Assembly: GCA_006503535.1 (NCBI GenBank)
Contig: QYRS01000005.1
Span: 1,240,001 to 1,304,000 of the forward strand
Source of the DNA: Arthrinium phaeospermum
Lineage: Eukaryota > Ascomycota > Sordariomycetes > Amphisphaeriales > Apiosporaceae
Direction of reading: 5' to 3'
DNA: 64,000 nucleotides
Positions within the stretch are counted from its first letter, which is position 1. Each line of letters starts with the position of its first letter. This document shows, piece after piece, positions 23,460 through 34,838 of the stretch. Both the position numbers and the translations under genes were made by a program. The notes beneath the pieces are model-generated. The model did not search any database and was not told the DNA's origin. It saw nothing but the letters and a program-made list of their open reading frames with translations.

Positions 23460-25414
23460 CGGCGCGTTGGTGGTGGCTGCTGCCGCCCCGAGCTAGCGAG
23501 GCGTCTGGCCAGGGCTGTCGAGGTATTCTTTTTTTTTGTATGTGGAGTCGGACAGCTGACGATGGTTTTTGGGGGGGTTTCCTGCCGGCCAAGTGGTTGT
23601 GGGTGGGTTCGTTTTTTTTTGGTCGGTCGGTTCGGCGGATGGGGGAGTTGACTCGCCGGATGTCGTCGAGGGTTGCAAGATGGTGGTTCGGCGATTACAG
23701 GAAACAGCGTGTTGCTGAATCTGTAGTGGGTGTGGTAAAGGTTTCTGTCTGGTCGAAGCCGCCGAGGAGAGTAGAGATTGGTAGGGTGGTATCTGGCCTC
23801 GTCTGGTGGCCGCCCTCAATACGCCAGATGTCCAGGCACAAGCGCGCGTGCTTTTTTATGGGCAGGAGGGTTGGTTGGGTGGGAAATGGATAATTCTTCT
23901 TCTGGCTTCTACTTTCCAAACATCCCTTAGTGGTGAAATTTAATTAATTCGTAATAGAGTAGAGTGCTGGACTAAATCGAAACGTAGGCTGAATTGAAGA
24001 AAAGAAAAGACTCGGGCGTTGACCAGGAGCTGTCTTCAATCTCTCGACTCTTGCTTTGCTTTGCTTGCTCGCTCGCTCTCCCTGCTGCTGCTGTTGCTGC
24101 TTTGGTGGTAAGCTGCCTGCTGCATCTTGTCCCCAAATCTTGGTGGTGTTGAAAGCAGGCGTATGAAAGTATGTATGTACCTTGTGATGTATGTACTGTA
24201 CTGTGTATTCCAGTCTTGATCAATGTGCTATCGTTATCTCCACGTGGGACGGTAAGGAATAAGGACGAGAACGGCTGCAGGATCAATCACGCACAGAAAT
24301 GAAGTTCGTTTGTTCTTGAGCAGATCTGTCGTTGGATGCTGCAGGGGAAAATCTAACCGTGATGGTGAATTCTTAGGGTACATGATGCATGCATATCAAC
24401 CAGCCTGATTTGCTCCAGCCATTCACGTGCTTGTGTGTCGCGTGCACGCACTGCACTTCCCATTTGAACTACGTATGTATCACTAGGTACTAATATAATA
24501 TGTACAAGTTCACTAATAAACCCCCTCCCGTCCAACTCGAGTTAGGCTTGGTTCCTCTCGGCCATCCCTGCTCACGTGGTGCCGTCACACCTCTTTCCCA
24601 CCTCAATCTAGAGAGAGAGGGAGATAGAGAGTCCCATCCGCACATGTCAAAAATCAAGGAAATCTAGCCTAGACAACAAACAACAAACCACCTTGCGGTC
24701 ATGGCCGCCGACTCGTAATGACGGAACAATCGAAACGCCGGGTCAGAGAGCCCGCCTGCTTACGGATTTTCACTAATAAACCCCCTCCAGTCCCAACTCG
24801 AGTTAGGCTTGGTTCCTCTCGGCCATCCCTGCTCACGTGGTGCCGTCACACCTCTTTCCACCTCAATCTAGAGAGAGAGAGGGAGATAGAGAGTCCCATC
24901 CGCACATGTCAAAAATCAAGGAAATCTAGCCTAGCCGACAACAAACAACAAACCACCTTGCGGTCATGGCCGCCGACTCGTAATGACGGAACAATCGAAA
25001 CGCCGGTCAGAGAGCCCGCCTGCTTACGGATTAGCGGGCCACAGTTCCGCCCATTCTACGGGATGGGCCGTTCATGCTCTGCGTCGGCCCATCTGCACTA
25101 CGTCGTGTGCTTCTGTAGATCAGCTGTCGTGGCCTACCAGGAAGAGCGCCTGTCTCTCAATGTTCGGTCGGGGCCAGATCAACGTCAGCTCTGCTCGCGT
25201 GTAGATCCGCTCACACCTCCTGGAGATCCAACGAGTAAGACCCCGAAAACGAGGGTTGACGTCATCTGGGGCAAATCGGCCCCAGGAAGGCAACTGGATG
25301 TCGACGCCATCACTGACTGGCGGTGGGGGTTAGGATGTTGGTAGTAGGCCTCAACGGGTAGGCAACTTGAGCTTCCCAAATGGAGGCGGGACGACTTCGA
25401 TGGGCTCCGCCGTG
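23460..25414. other. Intergenic region with local duplication C
   Basis: This 1.95-kb region lies between the ICE2-like start and the HAD gene stop. It holds a 260-bp duplicated segment (24509-25032) and CT/CTG-rich sequence near 24050-24110. The long open frame across 24718-25344 spans the duplication junction and has no domain, so it is not called. Confidence 0.55.
24509..25032. repeat. Local tandem duplication C, about 260 bp x 2
   Basis: 24509-24768 and 24769-25032 are adjacent copies starting TTCACTAATAAACCCC and ending GCTTACGGATT. They differ by small indels: CTCCCGTCC/CTCCAGTCCC, TTTCCC/TTTCC, GA repeat count, AGACAAC/AGCCGACAAC and CCGGG/CCGG. Confidence 0.92.
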
Positions 25415-26839
25415 TTAGCCGATCCTTGAGAACCCGACCCTTCTGCTGCTGTCGCTGTCGCTGTTGTTGGCATGCCCCTCCTTGTAGTCGTAATCCTCCT
25501 GGTCTCGGTACACCTTCAAGTAGACGCGTGCCTCCATGATGCTTTGTCCCTCCCCGTGGCTGTATCGCTCCTTGGCCAGGGCCAGCCGCACGGCGTCGGC
25601 AACGTTCCTGGCATGGTATGTCGGCTGGTGGCTGGGCTTCGTGCCGGCCTGGTATACTCCCGTCTCCACGAGGATACTCTTCCAGGCGGCCCCCATGCGT
25701 GATTTGTACTTGTTCGCGCCAACGATGTCGCTGTCGGGTTGTCGCCGATCATATATACCGTCCTGATCGCGGTAGGGCCTCCGCTGCCGCCGTCCTCCAT
25801 GGCCTGGTCCTGCACATCTTGTCGTGGAATGCCTTCAGCGTCCTCTCGCCGTACATAAAGGTGCTTCGCTGGGCTTCCCGATGGTCGTGTACTCGAGCTT
25901 GGCCCCCTTGGTCGAGTAGGCGCCAGAGGCCCTCGAGGCACTCGCGGATGGCGCCTGGGCGAACCGCGGCTGGTGGTACTCCGTCACCCACTCGAAGTCC
26001 GGGTTGGAGAAGTACAGCTTGGGGTTGTCCTGGAGATAGCCGTTGTTGGGCAGCGTCACGTCTCCGGCCTTGGCCGACTTATTGCCAAAGATGCCGCCGC
26101 TCGACAGGAGTAGGTCGTGCATGACTTGCAGGTCAATGCACCAGTCGCGCGACGACGTCCGGGTTGGAGAAGTACAGCTTGGGCTGGTTGTCCTGGAGAT
26201 AGCCGTTGTTGGGCAGCGTCACGTCTCCGGCCTTGGCCGACTTCTTGCCAAAGATGCCGCCGCTCGACAGGAGTAGGTCGTGCATGACTTGCAGGTCAAT
26301 GCACCAGTCGCGCGACGACGACCACACCAGGATGGCCGCGATTTCCTTGGTTCGGAGGTCGGGCGTTCGCCGGCCGTGGGCGTGTGGTGAGGTGCCGTCA
26401 CTTCGGGAAATGGATGGAGATTCTTCCACTCGACAAAACAGATCCGAAGAGGTAACCACGTGGGCTGTGCGATGGACGAATTGGTCTGGGGTCGATGATG
26501 TCGACCTCGAGACGAGAGCTGACCTTGGCGGCATGGTCTTTTTCAGTCAAACCACCACCGTTAGTCAGAAATATGTATGGAATCTTCAACCTCTGGAGCA
26601 GGCGCAGGGTCTCGGCAGCCTCCGGAGGGGGTCTTTGCCCTTGACCAAGACTCCATCAATGTCGAACGCGAAGGCAATGGTCGATTTCTGGGCGGCTCCC
26701 GAGGCATCTCGGGGAAATACTGCTTGATGATAGTCGCAATGTGCGGTGTCCCTCTACCAGTTGCTTGCATCTTGCGGCTCATGTTTTCGGGGACCGCCAG
26801 GGTCGTGTAAGTCTTGGATGAGGAGGATGAGGACGCCAT
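25415..26839 (-). CDS. HAD-superfamily subfamily IIA hydrolase, HDHD5/CECR5-like (broken by duplication)
   Basis: This is a phosphatase-type HAD fold enzyme whose physiological substrate is unknown in this subfamily. ATG 26839 gives MASSSSSSKTYTTLAVPENM. Motif I appears as KSTIAFAFDIDGVLVKGKDPL, with the two catalytic aspartates of DxD. Motif II follows as YIFLTNGGGLTE. Further on are GIFGKKSAKAGDVTLPNNGYL and KLYFSNPDFEWVTEYHQPRFA, KLEYTTIGKPSEA, then the C-terminal Asp motif VYMIGDNP, and SILVETGVYQAGTKPSHQPTYHARNVADAV, typical of the HDHD5 group and yeast YKR070W. The stop is at 25417-25415. A 160-bp tandem duplication (25997-26319) repeats about 54 codons and puts the second copy out of frame, and other one-base frame changes lie on both sides. 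An intact allele would have about 400 residues. Confidence 0.8.
25997..26319. repeat. Local tandem duplication D inside the HAD hydrolase gene
   Basis: Copies 25997-26156 and 26157-26319 both begin GTCCGGGTTGGAGAAG and end GTCGCGCGACGAC. They differ by a 3-base insertion (GGGGTTG versus GGGCTGGTTG) and one A/C substitution. The duplication repeats coding sequence for the segment around GIFGKKSAKAGD and disrupts the reading frame. Confidence 0.93.
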
Positions 26840-28704
26840 GTTTGGCTCTTGGGTGCCGATTACTCGTCCGTCGCAACTTGGTACCAGAGACGTCTTTCCA
26901 GAGGGCCGGCAGTTGGGCTGTTTGGCCTTTATTGCTCTCTGGCGCAAAGGAGTGATGACCCCCCAGGTAGGGATCTATTTTATTCTTGGTGATTGTTGAT
27001 GGAAGCGGTAAGGGCCAGGGTGCCTGTGAAAGGTAAAGCTTCTGGTCTGTGGCCGGGGTATGCTGTCTTGACAGAAACAGCAGGCGAGGGCGACTGTTTG
27101 CTGCGTAAGGACTCGATTGAATGAAGATGCTGATGTCTGTCTATTCAATGGAGGAAAGCAAAGACGCAACGAGAAGCCCGAATACGTACATCATTGACTC
27201 ATGAGCTAGGTCGGGAAACAAATGTTCTGTCGGTCACAGGGAACCGCAACTGAAGGCAATGAACAGATGATCCGGATAGTCTATGTAGTTTGCTTATACT
27301 TGCTTTGCACCCGTAGGGGGATTTCACTTCAACTTTCTCCGCCGAGTCAGTTGCCAACAAGTTCGATTCAAGCCTAGAACGTCAGATGATGCAGTAGCTG
27401 CCTACCCCAAGAGTTGGTCTCAATGACAGGTTCCAGTCTGGAGGCTCGGCTTTGCCGCAGAAGTGTTGTATATTCTCCCCGTTTGTGCCTCTTTGGACTC
27501 TAACCCCTTTGTCCCCTGGTGCCCATCATGTGCTAGCAAATGCTTATATTCACGGATCACTCCAACAAAGCCAGACAGCCCGATTTCAGTCGAGAGAACC
27601 TGACGTGGCTTTCAAGCATCTCAACATACACAAATCTTGGCGGTTCCGTTCAAACAGTCACATTTCAGTAGATACATGCTCTCGTCCATTTCATGTGTAT
27701 GTCACTTTCATCAGATGTGGGCTACTTCTGCAAAATTGGGGAAGGTCAAGGCATCGATTTGAGATGACAGCAGATAAAAAAACTATCTACATAGGTTCCC
27801 ATCTAAGTCCGATGCGCAGATTGTGAAGAAAAGGACAAAATAAAAATAAAAAACAAGATCGGAGAATGTCATCGCAGATGAATCATGATGCTTTTGGGGG
27901 GGTTCTCCAGAAACCACGAGACTGGATAGTCCTCTTCCCTCGACCATGACGGCCAGTTCTGAGGTCCTGCCGCGGCCCCAAGCCTCTCCTTCCCTGACCG
28001 ACCGAGAAGATCAGTCATCCTCCAGGGACAAGTGAGGTTCTGAGGGCGATGAAAGGGAAAAGATTGACGCCGTCCAGTAACCGGGTATGCATCGCCGTGC
28101 AAACGCCCACCCTTTCCCATCCGTGTCCGATTTTTCCGAAGAAACTCCATCCGTCCGTCCGGGGAATAAGAAAATACAGAAGGGGTATTGAGGGGGATCC
28201 CCATTTCCATCGCCATCGCCGACCGAAAAGAGGTGGTATCGGGGCATGAGTATGTAAGCAGTCGACAGGCGGTTGCCCCTCCTGTCGACCAGCTACCACC
28301 AGCCGCCGTCATGCAACTCCGTAGAAATGCAGAGAAAGAAGATGAAAGTGAAAGAAATGTAGAAATCAAACGCTGAAGGGAGTATCTCTAAGTCGTAGAA
28401 ATCCCGTTGACTGATCGTGTCAACCCGCAATAAGCGGGATGGAGGTAGGAGCATCGCCGAGTGCCCTCGGTCCTGATGTCTCTACCATTTCTGTTGCTGT
28501 TGGTGGTGTTGCACATATTAACCGAGGAAGGGTATGTGCCCCCGATGTAGTCTAGTTCATTGTTCGTAAGAGACAAGTAGGAGAAAAGAGAGAAGAAAAA
28601 GACACGCACGTGTCTCCACCGAGAGACAATCGTGGGGGTCAATATATCGATACAGTGAAGTGTAAAGAGCGAGAAAAGAAAGGCCCACGATAAGCCGAGA
28701 GGCA
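26840..28704. other. Intergenic region
   Basis: This 1.9-kb region lies between the HAD gene start and the 3' end of the next minus-strand gene. No supported gene was seen; the longest open frames (27452-27826 and 27869-28369) lack domains and splice continuations. Confidence 0.5.
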
Positions 28705-31700
28705 TTAGCGACGGGTATTGTACATCGACATCGACTGCATGCGGTTGTGACCGAGCTGGCTGTTGTCAAAGGAAGTGTTGCGCATCCCAGAATTATGCAT
28801 GTCGGCGGGTGAGCTACGAGGCACGAGTTGGGGGACAGCTGAAGTGCTCTGATGGCGCGAGTGTCGCACAGGACCATAGGCTGAAGTGGGGGCCTGGGCA
28901 GGAGACGCCCAGAGCTGCTGGTCTGGGTCTGGTACTGGCGGTTCATCGGCATATCGTCGTAGTAGCCGGCGGGCCGGTGGTTGAGCCAAAGCCAGTGTCG
29001 TTCCGCAGGTACGTGTTGTCGTAGGCAGTAGGGTCGGGATAGTTCTGGGGCATTGTGGGGTATGAGACGGTAGACGGCGAGCGGAACGTGAAGTTGGCAT
29101 TGTTGTGCTGGAATGTACCCATCTCAGATTGCGACCGCTGGTGGAGGGGTCTCGACGGCTCCATCTGGTTAGTCATGGCCTGCATGGGCTGACGGACGGC
29201 GGACGGGGTGGGCAGAGGTCCGCCGAGACTGTAATGGGCGTTCCTGCCATCCTCCTCCTCGTAGAAGTTGTCTTCAGTCTGGGTCTCACGGATGTTGGCA
29301 AAGGCAGGCCGGTGAGGCAGTCCGTGGTGGATACGGCCCATCGTGGGGACGGCTCTCTCGGGCACTTGGGCCAGACCAATCGAGGGACGGCGGTCGGCGT
29401 AGGAACCACCAAAGTCTGCCACTCTCTGGCGCTTGTCGATGGGAGAAGTGTGGATGGCATCGTAGTAGTTCTGCTGGCTGCTGCGTCGTGTCATGGGGGG
29501 GGCAAGGGCACACCGACCGACTGGGATCGCTTGTGGGAGCTGGCGCTGCTGGTCTTCCGCTTCACAACTGCTTTGCTCTTACCATCCTCGGGCATGTCGG
29601 TACTGATGTTGGGCAAGATCTCGATGTCGGGAATCTGGGTCAGACGGTTTTGGTCCATCTCGCTCCGTCGAATAGCCGGCGCCGCATTTGCCGAGCAGCC
29701 AAGCGGGACCGCAGTTCCGTTGAGGACTGCGCGGTCAATGGCATCCTCGTCGTCTTCGCTCTCATCACGGTAGGGCCGCTTCTTGCCGGAGGTGCCCCTG
29801 TCGTCAAGACGCTTCTGCTCGCGCTTTCGCACAGACAGAGACCAGTCCTGAACGACACCGGATTGGCCGGCCCTCTTGTTGTCGTCGCTCCAGGCCTGGA
29901 CTCGCTGGACCTGCTTCTGAACAAGTTCGCACTGGATCTTGGCCCACTCCTGGGCATTGCGGTAGCGGCTGCGCTGGTAGTGCTTGCGGCAATAATGAAC
30001 CCACACATGCTGCGGGATCATACGAGTACACAACTTGTTGCGACCGAAGATGTGCGAGATGGCCTTGCGAGGCTGGGAGCCGGTATCGCAGTTGTCCATG
30101 TACATACACTTAATATCTGAACTGATGGAAGCAACCGTGTTGTCGACTGGGGAAGCGGAGAGAGCATCCATGGCGTAGCTAGAGCGAATGTCACCTTGGT
30201 GCGAGGGGGGCGGTGTCGGCTGAAATGTCTGAGGCAAGGAAGGGAATATCTGATCTATCGCGCCGATCGCTGCGAAGTCTGGGGCAGAGAGCGCTCGCTT
30301 GTGGACTTTGGACAGGTCTGGTGGTGCAAGATAGGATAAGTCTGCTCTGAATTCTCTGGGGCTGAAATAGTGGTCAGTAAACGATGCCTCGAGTCAGAAT
30401 AGTGATGAATGACTGCAAGTGTAGTTGATGTGTAAATACACTCGACGATTCAAGGGACTGGTGAGGTAGGGGGTCGCCGTTTGAATGGTGCAGTAGGGAG
30501 GTCGGCGAAGGAAGGTACGGGTAAGTCAACTCGTCGATGCGATGAAAACAATAGGCATGCCACTCGGCGATAGAAGGGGCAGGTGCACCAACAAGAAACT
30601 TCAGGTCCCTATCCAATCACAAGGAAGGTACGCCGATGCCATCGTACGGCTGGTCGCCGACAAAAAAGGGGGGAGTTACAGAGTAGGCCATCGCAGACTC
30701 GAAGGAAATGGACAAGATGCCCCGAACTGCCTTGTCGGCAAGATGGGGCAAACGTCATGGGAGAAACACTTGCAACTGGAAAGGGGAATTAACTTGCAAA
30801 CTAGCTGTCGCGTCGCAGCTGTGGTGAGGGCCTGTCTCGCAATTGCCATACACCAGTCGTCCCTATCATGAAGCCAGGATGACAGTCGAATGGCTGATGT
30901 GCCAACTTTGGCTACGGACGAAATGAACAATTCTTGTTATTCGGAGTGAAAAGAGACTGGGACTGCCAGAGTATCCGACATTTACCAGGTGCAAGAAGGG
31001 AATCTGGAGTTGAGAACAGTGAAGGATTGGATGTTGTGCAGATGGACGAAAGAGCAATCGCCGCTTGTAGGGGGGGAAAAGACTTTTGGGCAGTGGGAGA
31101 AGGGTAGGCTGTATTCAATGCAACCAGAATATGGTCACAATTGCTTCATGCGAATACATCGGCGATTGAAGGTGAATCCATCCGCAGCTGGAGGTGAATT
31201 TGGGTGACCGTGGATGATGAATGTGCAGTTCAAGGCAGGCACGTGGAGGACTACCCCCCATTGCTCATCCACATTTGGCAACCATTCAAAGTCCTCATGA
31301 CCGCAAATGAAAAAGAGGTACCAGTTCAAAGGAGGGCAAAACTGATTTTTGGCGTGGTTTTTGTTCAACTTACTTTGTCATATCTTGTGGGCTCATCCGA
31401 TCTACCCCCTGGATGCCCTGCATGCCCCGCGACATCAGCATCGCGTCCGAAGGCGAACCGGGCCTCCTACCCCCTTGCTGCGGCATCGAGGTCGGATCCT
31501 CCGAGCCCATGCCGGGCGAGAAGCCTCCGTCTCGGGTCGACGCCCTCCTCGCGTTGTCCATGACCGACATGCGGCTCACGGCCGAGTCCAGGTTGTCGCA
31601 ACTCGTGTCGAGCGTGACCATGTCGGTGATTCCGGCACCGATCTGGAACCCGCTCACGGTGGACATGGACGAGAACCTCGAGTGCGAAGCCGAGTTCGCG

Positions 31701-32068
31701 GACGAGGTGTACGACGATAGGCTGCTGTGGCTGTCCGAGAATTTGTGCCGCAGGGACTCGGGACTGGCCGTGTCCACGGGCGACTCGCCCTGTATTACCG
31801 TCGTCTGCACGTTCGGCTGTGTCGATTTGATGTCCAGTGTCAGCCCCAGCGAGTATCCACCGGCGTCCCATGGCGTCCTGCTGCGATTAGAGGCCCTCGA
31901 CTCGCACGTGCGCCTCGGCGGTGTCTTCTCTGGCGAGGGGGTCGGGACTATCGAGGAGCATGCCGTCGACCCGTCTATCACCGACTGTGTGGGCGTAGGG
32001 CCGGAAGAGCCCTCCTGTTCTGCTCGTCTCGCCGCTCCCGACGTGTTCAACATGGCTGTAACGTCCAT
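28705..32068 (-). CDS. Conserved fungal Cys/His protein, possibly ORP1-like; long intron
   Basis: Start 32068 opens a Ser/Thr/Pro-rich exon (MDVTAMLNTSGAARRAEQ...SPQDMT) ending at a GTAAGT donor near 31370. The next recognisable exon starts at about 30360 (PREFRADLSYLAPPDLSKVHKRALSAPDFAAIG). It contains a conserved core, DIKCMYMDNCDTGSQPRKAI, then HIFGRNKLCTRMI and WVHYCRKHYQRSRYRNAQEW, with Cys and His residues spaced like a small zinc-binding module. A basic, Ser-rich tail ends at TRR, stop 28707-28705. The joining phase is consistent but implies an intron of about 1 kb. From memory, similar proteins in Sordariomycetes are sometimes labelled ORP1-like; I could not check this. Frame changes of one base occur at a C8 run (29495-29502), near 28985 and near 28930. 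Confidence 0.65.
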
Positions 32069-34082
32069 TATGGGACTGGAGAACGGTGCGAGCTTCGCAG
32101 ATGTCGTTAGATGCGGAGCAACCAGTGCTTTCGAATCCGGCCAGTGTCAAACTGAGATGTGTTGTTGATAGTTTCGTCCAGAAACAATCCGATCCCAGCG
32201 AGATGTTCCACCGAAACTCGCGAGTCCTCCAAAAATCCTGTAAGCCGAAGTGTCCAAAAGCACTATCAGACTTAACCGTCTCCTCAGAAAATCGAATTAC
32301 GCTCAGTCCAGCAGCGATGATGGTCGTTTGATGTCGTTTCCACGCAAAAGTCGTCAGCGTGTAATGTCTAAGCTCCTGGATGTCGTGCTATACTGTCAGT
32401 CGTCGTCGTCGTTGTCGTTGTCGTATATGGAACCTGATCCGGTGTTCTTCCTCTCCAAGGTCGACAAGCCTGGGTGCAGTCGTCTAGTATGGTTGCTGGA
32501 GCACGCCGACTACCAGAGGGACGATGTGCTGGTGAGACGAATCCAAAGGGGGGGGGAACAGTTGGTGCAAGAGGTAGGAAAAAAGAGGGACCCTGAGCGA
32601 GCTATAGGTGTGGGATTCGTCCGTCTTTTGATACTCGGACGGGGGGGTTCTCCTGTGGGATAAGATTATCAGAAGAGTGGTGGGATCGACGTGAACTGTC
32701 CGCACTGACATGGGCAAACGGATCGAAACAGCCGAAACAACTGCATGGGGCAGAGCAGCTATGTGGATGCGAGAGCCTAGATACCACAACCAGGTAGCCA
32801 GCCCGTGCTGATGAATCGGATCAACGGAGAACCGAGGGGAGGAAACAAATAGCAGAGATGGCCTGCCTCCTTATTGCTGTTTGACGGGATATACTTGAGA
32901 CGTACGTCTTATACAAGAGTGGCCGTGTCGTTTCCTTGTGCAAATCCAAAGAATGGAGAGAGAGTGTGTGAGTGAGGATGAGATGAGGGTTTCCCTTTTG
33001 CACTGATCCCGTTCGACTCCTGGCTGGCCGACTCAAGTAATATCTGAAACAAGACAGGTGAAGACGGGAGGTACAAGTACGGTAGGGGGAGAGCGAGACC
33101 GAGAGTGAGAGTGATTCGGGGGTGGGCTCCAGGGCACACTAGCGGGCGATGATAGTCAGATGCGGCCACCGTCAACAGGGCCACACACGGCAACGATATT
33201 GGCAAGAAATGAAGGGGTCCGCTGCAGGTTGGACCAAGGATAGGGCGAGTAGGACAAGCACGAAGATGGCCAAAAAGAAAGGACAGGGTATCGATCTGAA
33301 AGGCAGGGAAAACGGGGAGGCTGTGCTAGTGTTGCATGAACATAGGGCAGCATCTGAAGACAATAGCGGTTTGAAGTCTGGGTGGGAGAGTGTGACTGGG
33401 GTGTCCGAGGAGGAACGGAGTCGTACTCTGGCGAGACTAATGCTCTTTGAGCACTAATAGGAAAGTATCTTGCAAAGTGTATAGTCGAGAACAGTCTAGA
33501 GGGGCAGAGGAAGGGAACAGACAAGAGCTTGTGTATGAAAAGAAGGCAAAGCCAGGCCCATGTTTGGCGGCAGCGCAGCAGGATCAGTTTTTGGGTATGA
33601 AGGACGACTGCCCCCCCAGCGTTCCCATGGCTAGATACTTAGTCAAGGTTCCTCCTGCGGCTACACAGAGATACTTCACACTATGCATTGCGTCGAGGGG
33701 TGGGCAGCGATGTTTGGCCTTCCCCACAATAGGTTTGGGCCTGCGGTCAACAATTCCCCGGTTGGCTGTTTTAGATCCAGGCCCCAGGAAACTGCCAGGA
33801 TAGAGCCTGTCCAGGACTGCGACAGGGGGTGGGCATCGCGCATCCTCTTCCTGGCATGGCCGTGGTTGTGTGCAGTTTTCTGTCTGATTCGGGCCTGACG
33901 AGAATATGCCGGCCGTTTTGCAAAGAGCAAGAACCCTGGCGCGCCTTTTCCCTACAGAGAGAGGGCAGAGTTGAAAGGGTCCGTCAAAAGATCATGGCGT
34001 CAGGTTGCTCGTCTGAACCGTGATCAGCGCAGGGTACGGCCCGACCAGGGGTGTTTGAGAATTCCCAATTGGGAAGAGTGCG

Positions 34083-34109
34083 CCCCCCCCCCCCCCCCCC
34101 CCCCCCCCC
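34083..34109. repeat. C27 homopolymer
   Basis: Twenty-seven consecutive C residues follow GAGTGCG and precede AGACAGG. It is by far the longest homopolymer in the window. Confidence 0.95.
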
Positions 34110-34798
34110 AGACAGGGCCCCTCCGTCCTGCTCCGGGCGCATTCGGTTGGTCGTGTCTCTGTGTCCTGAGGCTCGTGGAAGACGACAGCGTTGTTCCAGA
34201 AGAACACCCTGCTCCGTTCCCCGTGCGACATAGGTTCGATTGGCAGTTGCAAGAATAGTGGGAAAGGCAGAGCGAGTATGCAATAGCAGAGATACTAATC
34301 TTTGGGGCGCAGCGTTCCAAAAAGCAGAGATCTGCAGACTGAGACCTGGCAACCGGCTTGAAACCTCAGTACGAACGACGACGCTCTTCTTGTCTACTAC
34401 AAAGAATAACTACGATTGGGCTGCGCCCGCACATACCCTCCCCAGGACATAGCCAGAAAGCTGCGCGATCTGTGACCGGATTAGCCTCTGGCCGATAGAT
34501 AGAGATGGCCGGATGCTTGCAGAGGGTACAGTAGGTATTCAATCCGGCATAGGGCAGATTGGGCAAATACTACTACTACTACAGTAGGGCGAACCGACAA
34601 TTGCAATTGACCGGGAGAAGCCGACTGTGCCCACCACCAGGACTTGCTTAGCTGGGAGCTAGGCCTGGGATCGCGCTGCCGGTTGATTAGGAGTCGCTGT
34701 AGCTTAACTGTACGTACGTGACTAAGGATCCGGTGCTTTGATTAGTATTTATTAGTCGTAGCAAAGCCCGCACATTGCCGCAGCAATGGGCAGTTGAC

Positions 34799-34838
34799 GT
34801 CGTCGTCGTCGTCGTCGTCGATGTCGATGTCGATGTCG
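34799..34838. repeat. GTC / GATGTC microsatellite
   Basis: Seven or so GTC units run into three GATGTC units in non-coding sequence. Confidence 0.85.

Noticed and set aside
24718..25344. A 208-codon plus-strand open frame
   Set aside because: It runs through the duplication C junction, repeats part of itself, and has no domain; probably an artefact.
29105..30120. Long plus-strand open frames
   Set aside because: These are shadows of the conserved minus-strand Cys/His protein exon.
1..32068. Programmed frameshifting as the cause of the many frame breaks
   Set aside because: Breaks occur at many unrelated sites, in both directions, in unrelated genes, and without a shared slippery motif.
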